22,919 nt of DNA, taken from assembly GCA_902362595.1 (NCBI GenBank), contig CABIXF010000051.1:1-22919 (forward strand), read 5' to 3'. Below, piece after piece: positions 5,941 through 13,648 of this stretch. Under the pieces are notes generated by a model. That model was given only the letters and a program-made list of their open reading frames with translations, had not been told where the DNA came from and made no database searches. Source of the stretch: Bacteroidaceae bacterium (GTDB lineage Bacteria; Bacteroidota; Bacteroidia; Bacteroidales; Bacteroidaceae). Within the stretch, counting starts at the first letter, position 1. Each line of letters starts with the position of its first letter. A program made the translations under genes and the position numbers.

Positions 5941-8670
5941 ATGGGTATGAAAAATGCTTCATTTCTATTCAGTGCCGTTTTGTGGCTTTGCGGTTGCTTT
6001 TCTGTGATGGCGGCCGGTAATAAAGTGTATGTCGTGCAGTCGCCGGACAAACACCTGAAGGTGGAGGTCTCATCCGCTGCCGGTGGGTTGACTTATTGTA
6101 TATATCATAAAGACTCTCTTATTGTTGTAGATAGTAAATTAGGGTTAATTCAAACAGGAAAGAAGTCTGCTTCAGCAGGCGGGGAGAAAGTGATTTCTTC
6201 CAAGACTAAAAAGATGATTCAGGATGTTGACGCACCTTTTTATCGCTTCAAGTCATTTCAGGCTGTTTGCAATGAAATGAACTTGAAGCTGAAAGGGGAG
6301 TATGGAGTATGTTTCCGTGTTTACAACGAAGGAGTGGCTTATCGCTTTTATACTTCTTCAAAAGAGGATTTGATTATCAAGAATGAAATCGCAGAATTCC
6401 GGTTTGCCGGTGATTATACGGCCTATCTGCCTTATTCCACGAACAAGGAAAAGCCGATGGCGATGGCATACCAGAATACGTATGAAGTGAAACCGTTGTC
6501 GGAAGCGCCGCAGGAACTGGCTTTCTTGCCGGTTACAGTGGATTGCCGGCAGGTGAAGGTGACGTTGCTGGAGTCGGACTTGGAGGCGTATCCGGGTATG
6601 TTCGTGCAGCCGGACGGGAAGCAGACCTTGAGGGGGGTGTTTGCTCCTTATCCGAAAAAGACGGACTTTTATCCGTGGCGTAAGCAGGAGTATGTGACGG
6701 AAACGGAAGATTATATCGCGCATGTAAAAGGTAGCCGCACGTATCCGTGGCGTATTCTGGCCATTACGGAAAAAGATACGGACATGCCGGTGAATAATCT
6801 GGTGTATGCCTTGGCTTCGCCAAACCGTATCGGCGACTGTTCGTGGGTGAAACCGGGAAAGGTGGCCTGGGACTGGTGGAATGACTGGAACCTGAAAGGA
6901 GTACCTTTCAAGGCGGGCATCAACATGGATACGTATAAATATTATATCGATTTTGCTTCCCGAAACGGGCTGGAATATGTGGTGCTGGATGAAGGATGGT
7001 ACGATCCGAAGAGCGGGGACATGCTGACGGTGATTCCGGAACTGGATCTGCCGGAGCTGGTTCGTTACGGAAAGAGCAAGGGAGTGGAACTGGTTCTCTG
7101 GACAGTATTCAACGTGTTGGATTCACAGTTGGATGAGGCTTGCCGGAAATATTCGGAGATGGGTATCAAGGGATTCAAGGTGGATTTTCTGGATAGGGAT
7201 GATCAGAAAGCTGTAGAGATGATTTATCGTATTGCGGCAAAGGCGGCAGAATATAAACTGATGCTGGACTATCACGGCATCTACAAACCGACAGGGCTGA
7301 ACCGTACGTATCCGAACGTGGTGAACTATGAGAGTGTGTTCGGTATGGAGGAAATGAAATGGAGTGAGGTGGAAAAGAACATGCCGCTTTACGATGTGAC
7401 TTTCCCCTACATCCGCTTGATGGCGGGATACGTGGACTATACGCCGGGGGCGATGCGGAACTTGTCGAAACGTGACTTCCAGCCGATGTATTCTACTCCG
7501 GCCAGCATGGGGACGCGTTGTCATCAGCTGGCAGCTTACATCGTACATGATTCTCCGTTTACGATGTTGTGCGACGCGCCGACAAATTACTTGAAAGAGC
7601 AGGAATGTGTGGATTTCATCAGTTCGATTCCGGTGGAGGTGGATTCTACGTTTATTTACTCGGGTAAACTGGGTGAGTCGATTGTGACGGTCCGAAAGAA
7701 AGATATCAACTGGTATATCGGTGGAATGACCAATTGGGATGAGCGGGATATCACCTTGGACTTCTCGTTCCTGGGCAAAGGGGAGAAGTATAGATGTACG
7801 TTGTTTAAAGACGGTATCAATGCTTCTCGTCAGGCGGAAGATTACGTAAAGCAGACCTTCATCGTAGATGCCAATACAAAACTGCCCATCCATCTGGCTT
7901 CGGGAGGTGGTTTCGCCTTGAAACTGGAACGTACGTTTGTGGCAGAAGTGAAGCCTTCGGCTGTACCGGAAGGAAAGGGGATTCCTGCTTTCTATGAGAA
8001 ATACTTGGCAGTAGACGGCTTGTATATCGTGTCTTCGGAGCATGTACGCGACGAGGCATTGGAAAAAGCCTACGAGATAATTTCACTGATGACGGCCAAG
8101 CGCCCGGACATTAAGAAAGAGATGGTGAGCAAAGGCTGTCATGTGATGATTATCGGAGAGCATGAAGAGGTGTGCGACTTGCCGGAATATGCGCATATCT
8201 GCAATACGCCGGAGAACATTGCTTTTTGGAACAAGCGGGCCCGGGGATTTGGCGGGGCGCCGGAGGATGATTTCTCGGCCAGCTGTGGAGAAGAGAATGT
8301 GCTGGCTTTGCCGGGCGACCGCTATGTGGGTGAGAATATCTTGATTCACGAGTTTGCGCATTTGTTCCACACCATCGGTATAGTGGGGGTAGAGCCTGAT
8401 TTTAACGAACGCTTGGAGGAATGCCGTCAGCATGCCATTGCAAAAGGTTTGTGGAAAGATACGTATGCCATCTCAAACAAGGAAGAGTACTTCGCAGAAT
8501 GTGTACAGTCGTTTTTCAACTGCAACCGTTATTCGGAGACTCCCGACAAAGTGCATAATTCCATGAACCGTCGTACGAAACTGAAATCGTACGATCCGGA
8601 GATGTATCAGCTGCTGAAAGAATATTTTTATGAGATAGAGATACCTATTTTGAATGAAGTTCACCTGTAA
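5941..8670 (+). CDS. GH97 glycoside hydrolase (retaining, alpha-galactosidase-like) fused to a C-terminal gluzincin-like domain
   Basis: A 909-residue secreted protein. ATG 5941 is chosen because a GGAAA site lies ten bases upstream; ATG 5947 is equally possible. The signal peptide runs through FSVMAA. The GH97 parts follow in order: an N-terminal beta-sandwich (about 25-270), a TIM barrel (about 275-590) with VAWDWWNDWNLKG, YVVLDEGWY and FKVDFLDRDDQ, and a short C-terminal sandwich ending near 675. D415 in KVDF and E470 in GMEEMKW sit 55 residues apart, where retaining GH97 enzymes carry nucleophile and acid/base. That fits alpha-galactosidase or beta-L-arabinopyranosidase rather than the inverting SusB type. 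Residues about 681-909 form an extra domain with LIHEFAHLFH (H803, E804, H807) and NKEEYFAECVQSFF (E849), a plausible complete gluzincin zinc site. GH97 enzymes normally end before this domain. GH43 and GH127 genes follow at short spacing. Confidence 0.88.
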   Translation: MGMKNASFLFSAVLWLCGCFSVMAAGNKVYVVQSPDKHLKVEVSSAAGGLTYCIYHKDSLIVVDSKLGLIQTGKKSASAGGEKVISSKTKKMIQDVDAPFYRFKSFQAVCNEMNLKLKGEYGVCFRVYNEGVAYRFYTSSKEDLIIKNEIAEFRFAGDYTAYLPYSTNKEKPMAMAYQNTYEVKPLSEAPQELAFLPVTVDCRQVKVTLLESDLEAYPGMFVQPDGKQTLRGVFAPYPKKTDFYPWRKQEYVTETEDYIAHVKGSRTYPWRILAITEKDTDMPVNNLVYALASPNRIGDCSWVKPGKVAWDWWNDWNLKGVPFKAGINMDTYKYYIDFASRNGLEYVVLDEGWYDPKSGDMLTVIPELDLPELVRYGKSKGVELVLWTVFNVLDSQLDEACRKYSEMGIKGFKVDFLDRDDQKAVEMIYRIAAKAAEYKLMLDYHGIYKPTGLNRTYPNVVNYESVFGMEEMKWSEVEKNMPLYDVTFPYIRLMAGYVDYTPGAMRNLSKRDFQPMYSTPASMGTRCHQLAAYIVHDSPFTMLCDAPTNYLKEQECVDFISSIPVEVDSTFIYSGKLGESIVTVRKKDINWYIGGMTNWDERDITLDFSFLGKGEKYRCTLFKDGINASRQAEDYVKQTFIVDANTKLPIHLASGGGFALKLERTFVAEVKPSAVPEGKGIPAFYEKYLAVDGLYIVSSEHVRDEALEKAYEIISLMTAKRPDIKKEMVSKGCHVMIIGEHEEVCDLPEYAHICNTPENIAFWNKRARGFGGAPEDDFSASCGEENVLALPGDRYVGENILIHEFAHLFHTIGIVGVEPDFNERLEECRQHAIAKGLWKDTYAISNKEEYFAECVQSFFNCNRYSETPDKVHNSMNRRTKLKSYDPEMYQLLKEYFYEIEIPILNEVHL

Positions 8671-8689
8671 TAAGAAAAAGAGAAACACA

Positions 8690-11104
8690 ATGAAAAAGCA
8701 AGTTTTGACGGGCTTGTTTCTGGGAATGGCCTTGCAGGCGGCGTATTCACAGAAAGTGGAGTGGAATACACCGGGAGCAGGCAATCCTTTTATTCCCGGT
8801 TATTTTGCAGACCCTACTGTAAAGAAATTTGGAGACACATATTATGTATATGCCACGACCGATGGAAGTGGAGCCGGCTTTGGTCCTTCACAGGTGTGGT
8901 GCAGCAAGGATTTTGAGAACTGGACCATTATGCCGATGAACTGGCCGGACAGTCACTGGATTTGGGCACCGGATGTGATGAAACATACGGATGGAACATA
9001 TCGGATGTTCTATTGTCAGCCGTGTAATGTGTATGAAGGAATGGCCGAAACGCCACGTGGCCCGTGGAAGAATGTGCTCGGCGAGAGTGAGGCGGTCCTG
9101 GTACCCGACCGATTTGTAAAAAATGCGATCACACTGGACGGACAGTCGTTTGTGGATGACGATGGTTCCGTGTATCTGTACTGGGGAACATGGGGTATTT
9201 ACAAAGGCTTTGGTTGCGGGGCAGGGAAAATGACACCCGACATGAAAGGTTTTGTGGAAACGAAATTGATTCCCAATACGGAGGTGAAGGACTTTTTTGA
9301 GGCTCCGTTTGTCATGAAGCGGAACGGTATTTATTATTTCATGTATTCTTCTGATTCTTGTCATGACAGTACGTATCATGTGCAGTATGCTACAAGCACG
9401 GTGGGACCGCTCGGTCCTTATACGTACAGAGGTACGGTACTGAAAACCTCGGCCGACGGTACGGTGCATGGTCCGGGGCATCATAGTATTCTGAAGGAAG
9501 GCGACAACTACTATATTGTCTATCATCGTCACGACAATCCGCATTCCAACCGGGGATTCCATCGCCAGCTTTGCATAGACAAACTGGAGTTTAATGCCGA
9601 TGGTTCGATTGTACCGGTGGAAGGAACACACAGTGGAGTCGGTGCTTTTGCCAAGAGTATCTTGAAATCGAAGAATTTGGCATACGGGAAACCGGTCAAG
9701 GCTTCTTCGTATTATGATGCGAATTTCTTGCCAGAATATGCGGTGGATGACAATAACGGAACGTTGTGGCGTCCGAAAACCATGGGGCAGGAATGGATTG
9801 AAATTGATTTGCAGAAGGTGGAAAAGATACGTACTATCTGGACGCAATTTGAATACGGTACGTCGTATTATCAATACTTGATTGAAACCTCAGTGGATGG
9901 AAAGCAATGGAAGGTTTTTGCGGACAAGCGTCACAATTATCTGGCTGGAAGTCCGATGGTGGATTTTGGGGAAACGGATGCACGTTATGTACGGTTGACA
10001 ACCACGGGTACACAGAAAAACGGTTTTGCCGGTGCGTTGTGGAACATCAAGGTGTTTGGGGCGTATGAAACGGCCTCTCCTCAATTGTGGATGGGCCTTT
10101 CAGGCTTGGACTGGAACGGCACAGAATGGAAGAACGACGGCGGTATGCTGGGTGGTATCTTCCGACTGAAGACCGGACAGGTTTCACGCAAGCGTATAGC
10201 CGGACAGGAGGCTATTGTACTGGCACCGGGTACGCAGCTGGAATTCGAATCACCGGTCATCAATCCGAAAGAGGAACATACGGCTACCGTCTGGGTATAT
10301 GAAAACAACCGCTGGACTTCCAAGTCGGCAGAAGACTATGTGCAACGCGGAAAAGTGGTGATTCAGGCTTCAGGTCAGGAACTGGCCGTGACGAATTTCC
10401 GGTATTATAACTGGAAACAGGAAGAAGCGGAGAAGGCATACGATGCGACGGTTGGACTGGTACGTGTGGAAGCTTCCGATTGTGTAAAGAAAGAGTTGCT
10501 GGTGTCTATGACAGCCGAAGATTTTGCCGTAGGAGATACGGTACCGTATATCCCGAATAAGGGTGTAGTGGAAGGTTATTTCGAGGCACAGAAGGCGCCG
10601 GTAGTGGTGGAGGAAGTGCAAGGAAAGAAGGCTTTCCGCTTTGAAGGCGAGCAGTTCTTCCGCTCCAGCTTTACGTTGCCGGCTACACTTCGCGATAATG
10701 CGCCTTACACTTTGGAAGCGTGGGTGTTGAACCCGGAACTGGCGGAAAATGAATGCGTGGCCGATTTTACCAGTTCACACGATGAAATGGAAAAAATTAT
10801 GTTGGTGAACGGGACAGAACCACGCTGCGGTATGCTGAACCATTACGGCTGGTATGAAGACGTGGGTTATAAAGATGCCAAGAGTTTGGCCGGGAAATGG
10901 CAGCACATTTATGTGGTTTTTGATGGAAGAATAGAAAAAGTGTATATAAATGACCAATTAATCAGTTCGAAAGACATTCAGTTGCTGATAAAACCGGTAC
11001 AATTTGTAACTTTGGGACAGAATGCGGAAGGCAACTGGCCGTTCAGCGGTTATGTGCATGCGTTGAATATTTGGGATGAAGCTCTCCCATTGGAAAATAA
11101 ATGA
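8690..11104 (+). CDS. Multidomain GH43 glycosidase (GH43 + F5/8-type CBM32 + LamG-like)
   Basis: An 804-residue secreted enzyme. Start 8690 gives the signal peptide MKKQVLTGLFLGMALQAAYS; the in-frame ATG at 8654 lies inside the GH97 end and would spoil it. The five-bladed GH43 propeller (about 25-315) shows the catalytic triad: D41 in FADPT (base), D150 in TLDGQSFVDDDG (pKa modulator) and E204 in FFEAPFV (acid). An F5/8-type C domain follows (about 330-457, with GQEWIEIDLQKVEKI and ARYVRLTTTG), then an unassigned region (about 460-635), then a LamG/concanavalin-like end (about 640-804, with APYTLEAWV and GKWQHIYVVFDG). The family is mainly alpha-L-arabinofuranosidase, beta-xylosidase and exo-beta-1,3-galactanase. 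The architecture reminds me of GH43_34 enzymes from arabinogalactan loci, but the subfamily needs a search. It lies 19 bases after GH97 and 32 before GH127, suggesting an operon. Confidence 0.9.
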   Translation: MKKQVLTGLFLGMALQAAYSQKVEWNTPGAGNPFIPGYFADPTVKKFGDTYYVYATTDGSGAGFGPSQVWCSKDFENWTIMPMNWPDSHWIWAPDVMKHTDGTYRMFYCQPCNVYEGMAETPRGPWKNVLGESEAVLVPDRFVKNAITLDGQSFVDDDGSVYLYWGTWGIYKGFGCGAGKMTPDMKGFVETKLIPNTEVKDFFEAPFVMKRNGIYYFMYSSDSCHDSTYHVQYATSTVGPLGPYTYRGTVLKTSADGTVHGPGHHSILKEGDNYYIVYHRHDNPHSNRGFHRQLCIDKLEFNADGSIVPVEGTHSGVGAFAKSILKSKNLAYGKPVKASSYYDANFLPEYAVDDNNGTLWRPKTMGQEWIEIDLQKVEKIRTIWTQFEYGTSYYQYLIETSVDGKQWKVFADKRHNYLAGSPMVDFGETDARYVRLTTTGTQKNGFAGALWNIKVFGAYETASPQLWMGLSGLDWNGTEWKNDGGMLGGIFRLKTGQVSRKRIAGQEAIVLAPGTQLEFESPVINPKEEHTATVWVYENNRWTSKSAEDYVQRGKVVIQASGQELAVTNFRYYNWKQEEAEKAYDATVGLVRVEASDCVKKELLVSMTAEDFAVGDTVPYIPNKGVVEGYFEAQKAPVVVEEVQGKKAFRFEGEQFFRSSFTLPATLRDNAPYTLEAWVLNPELAENECVADFTSSHDEMEKIMLVNGTEPRCGMLNHYGWYEDVGYKDAKSLAGKWQHIYVVFDGRIEKVYINDQLISSKDIQLLIKPVQFVTLGQNAEGNWPFSGYVHALNIWDEALPLENK

Positions 11105-11136
11105 AAAACAAGAACCTATAAATAAACAATGAAACC

Positions 11137-13545
11137 ATGAAAAAACTAGTGATTTCAGCTCTGCTCTTTTCGTTGATTGGAGGCGGGGCGTACGCACAGA
11201 AGAAAACTCCGGCACATGGCTATCCGATTGATCCGGTTCCGTTTACTTCGGTAAAACTGACGGATTCTTTTTGGGGACAGCGTTTGAAGGCTAGCCGTGA
11301 GGTAACGATTCCGTTGGCTTTCAGCAAATGTGAAGAAACCGGACGTTACAAGAATTTTGAAATGGCTGCTCACCCGAGTGAAGACAACAAGGTGACAGGG
11401 TATTCGTTTGATGATACGGATGTGTACAAAACTATTGAGGGAGCAAGTTATCTGCTTCAGACGTATCCGGATGAGAAATTGAAGAAGTACATCGACAGTG
11501 TACTGGTGATTGTGGCAGCTGCACAGGAGCCCGATGGTTATTTGTACACGGCACGTACCATGAACCCCAAACATCCGCATGAATGGGCGGGTAGCAAACG
11601 CTGGGAAAAGGTGGAGGAGCTGAGTCATGAGTTCTATAATCTGGGACACATGATTGAAGGAGCCATTGCACATTATCAGGCTACGGGACAGCGCAACTTT
11701 CTGGATATCGCAATTCGTTATGCAGACTGTGTCTGCCGGGAAATCGGTGACAAGCCGGGACAGCAGGTGCGTGTACCGGGGCATCAGATTGCTGAAATGG
11801 CGTTGGCCAAACTGTATCTGGTAACAGGTGACCAGAAATATTTGGATGAAGCTAAATTTTTCCTGGACAAACGTGGCTACACTTCCCGCCGGGATGAATA
11901 CAGTCAGGCTCACAAGCCGGTGATTGAACAGGATGAGGCAGTAGGTCACGCCGTTCGTGCGGCTTACATGTATTCCGGTATGGCCGATGTGGCTGCTTTG
12001 ACGGGAGACACAGCGTATGTGCATGCCATCGACCGCATTTGGGAGAACATCGTTTCCAAGAAATTGTATATTACCGGTGGTATTGGAGCCACTAACAATG
12101 GAGAGGCTTTCGGAAAGAATTATGAACTTCCCAACATGTCGGCTTACTGTGAGACTTGTGCGGCTATCGGAAATGTGTATATGAATTACCGTCTGTTCCT
12201 CTTGCATGGGGACTCCAAGTATTATGATGTGCTGGAACGTACATTGTACAACGGACTGATTTCAGGTGTGTCACTGGATGGAGGTGCTTTCTTCTATCCG
12301 AATCCGTTGGAATCCATGGGACAGCATCAGCGCCAGCCGTGGTTCGGTTGTGCCTGCTGCCCGTCTAACATCTGCCGTTTCATCCCGTCTGTACCGGGTT
12401 ATGTGTATGCGGTAAAGGACAAGGATGTGTATGTCAACTTGTTCATTGCCAACAATGCTACGCTGAAAGTAAATGGCAAGAAGGTGACTTTGTCACAGAC
12501 CACTTCTTATCCTTGGAATGGAGATATCACATTGGCCGTAGACCGCAATTCAGCCGGACAGTTTGCCATGAAGATCCGTATCCCGGGATGGGTTCGCAAC
12601 CAGGTAGTTCCAAGTGACCTGTACACCTATACAGACGGCAGTCGTCCGAAATACAGTGTGAAAGTAAACGGACAAGAAGTGAAATCGGATTTGGAGAAAG
12701 GATATCTGACTATCGACCGGAAATGGAAGAAGGGAGATAAGGTAGAAATCCATTTTGATATGAACGTACGCACGGTAAGAGCTAACGGTAAAGTGGAAGC
12801 TGACCGTGGTCGGGTGTCTGTAGAACGGGGCCCGATTGTCTATTGTGCAGAATGGCCGGATAACGATTTCGATGTGTTGAGTGTCTTGATGAACCGCACG
12901 CCGAAGTTTGAAGTGGTAGAAAAACCGGATTTGCTGTATGGTATTAATGAAATCAAGACACAGGCCCAGACCTTGGAATACGATGAGTCGGGTCGTCTGG
13001 TGGCTAAAGATCATACACTGACAATGATTCCGTATTATGCATGGGCTCACCGTGGAGCCGGTAACATGGCGGTATGGTTGCCGAATGAAGTAAGTGCCAC
13101 TCGTCCGGTAGCTATTCCTACCTTGGCTTCCAAGAGTAAGATAGATGCATCCCATAAAGTGACTTCTTTGTCTGCCATCACCGACGGGCTGGTGCCGAAG
13201 GATGAAAACGACCGTACCATTCCTTATTATCATTGGTGGCCGAAAGAAGGTACTACGGAATGGATTTCTTACGAATTTCCGGAAAAGATGGAAGTTTCCA
13301 GCTCTACGGTTTACTGGTTTGACGATGCACCATGGGGAGGTTGCCGTGTGCCGAAAGCTTGGAAGATTTATTACAAAGATGCTTCCGGCAACTGGACTCC
13401 GGTACAGAATCTTACGGGATATGGCGTACAGAAAGGCAATCCAAATACGGTAGAGTTTGAACCGGTAAAGACCAAGGCTGTCAAACTGGAGGTTGTGCAG
13501 CCGGATAAGAACTCTTCAGGATTGTATGAATGGGAAGTGAAATGA
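11137..13545 (+). CDS. GH127 beta-L-arabinofuranosidase (DUF1680 family)
   Basis: An 802-residue secreted protein with signal peptide ALLFSLIGGGAYAQ. The (alpha/alpha)6 barrel of GH127 covers about 35-420, followed by beta-sandwich regions. All residues expected from HypBA1-type enzymes are present: E323 in NNGEAFG (acid/base), E339 and C341 in AYCETCAA, and C407 and C408 in FGCACCPSN, where C407 is the thiolate nucleophile and the set holds zinc. The family releases beta-L-arabinofuranose, classically from hydroxyproline-linked oligoarabinosides of extensin or from plant polysaccharide side chains. Residues about 700-802 (YEFPEKMEVSSSTVYWFDDA, then PKAWKIYYKDASG) look like a C-terminal F5/8-type carbohydrate-binding module. 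It lies 32 bases after GH43. A 22-bp hairpin separates it from the S9 peptidase. Confidence 0.93.
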   Translation: MKKLVISALLFSLIGGGAYAQKKTPAHGYPIDPVPFTSVKLTDSFWGQRLKASREVTIPLAFSKCEETGRYKNFEMAAHPSEDNKVTGYSFDDTDVYKTIEGASYLLQTYPDEKLKKYIDSVLVIVAAAQEPDGYLYTARTMNPKHPHEWAGSKRWEKVEELSHEFYNLGHMIEGAIAHYQATGQRNFLDIAIRYADCVCREIGDKPGQQVRVPGHQIAEMALAKLYLVTGDQKYLDEAKFFLDKRGYTSRRDEYSQAHKPVIEQDEAVGHAVRAAYMYSGMADVAALTGDTAYVHAIDRIWENIVSKKLYITGGIGATNNGEAFGKNYELPNMSAYCETCAAIGNVYMNYRLFLLHGDSKYYDVLERTLYNGLISGVSLDGGAFFYPNPLESMGQHQRQPWFGCACCPSNICRFIPSVPGYVYAVKDKDVYVNLFIANNATLKVNGKKVTLSQTTSYPWNGDITLAVDRNSAGQFAMKIRIPGWVRNQVVPSDLYTYTDGSRPKYSVKVNGQEVKSDLEKGYLTIDRKWKKGDKVEIHFDMNVRTVRANGKVEADRGRVSVERGPIVYCAEWPDNDFDVLSVLMNRTPKFEVVEKPDLLYGINEIKTQAQTLEYDESGRLVAKDHTLTMIPYYAWAHRGAGNMAVWLPNEVSATRPVAIPTLASKSKIDASHKVTSLSAITDGLVPKDENDRTIPYYHWWPKEGTTEWISYEFPEKMEVSSSTVYWFDDAPWGGCRVPKAWKIYYKDASGNWTPVQNLTGYGVQKGNPNTVEFEPVKTKAVKLEVVQPDKNSSGLYEWEVK

Positions 13546-13576
13546 CCATGTTGATTTATAGATAATAATGCAACCA

Positions 13577-13633
13577 GATTCGGGGCTTTGGGTATTCTTA
13601 GGTATGATGGAAGAATATCTGAAGTCCCGAATT
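13577..13633 (+). promoter_or_regulatory. Long stem-loop in the GH127-S9 peptidase gap, RNA-like
   Basis: Bases 13578-13599 pair with 13611-13632 in an uninterrupted 22-bp stem enclosing the 11-base loop AGGTATGATGG. Eighteen pairs are Watson-Crick and four are G·U. All four wobbles are G·U when read as plus-strand RNA and would be C·A mismatches in the minus strand, which points to a plus-strand transcript structure. There is no T-run, so a standard terminator is unlikely. A processing site, mRNA stabiliser or attenuator between the glycosidase and peptidase genes is possible. Confidence 0.6.
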
Positions 13634-13648
13634 GTAAAATAAGACACA

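Noticed and set aside
8654..8689. In-frame ATG at 8654 as start of the GH43 gene
   Set aside because: It lies within the GH97 coding end and adds a charged leader before a normal signal peptide starting at 8690.
11155..12207. Long antisense reading frames opposite enzyme genes (also 2209-3027, 7123-8043, 8888-9874, 12550-13233)
   Set aside because: They are His/Arg-rich translations opposite well-supported genes, have no recognisable domain, and follow from third-position G/C bias of the sense strand.
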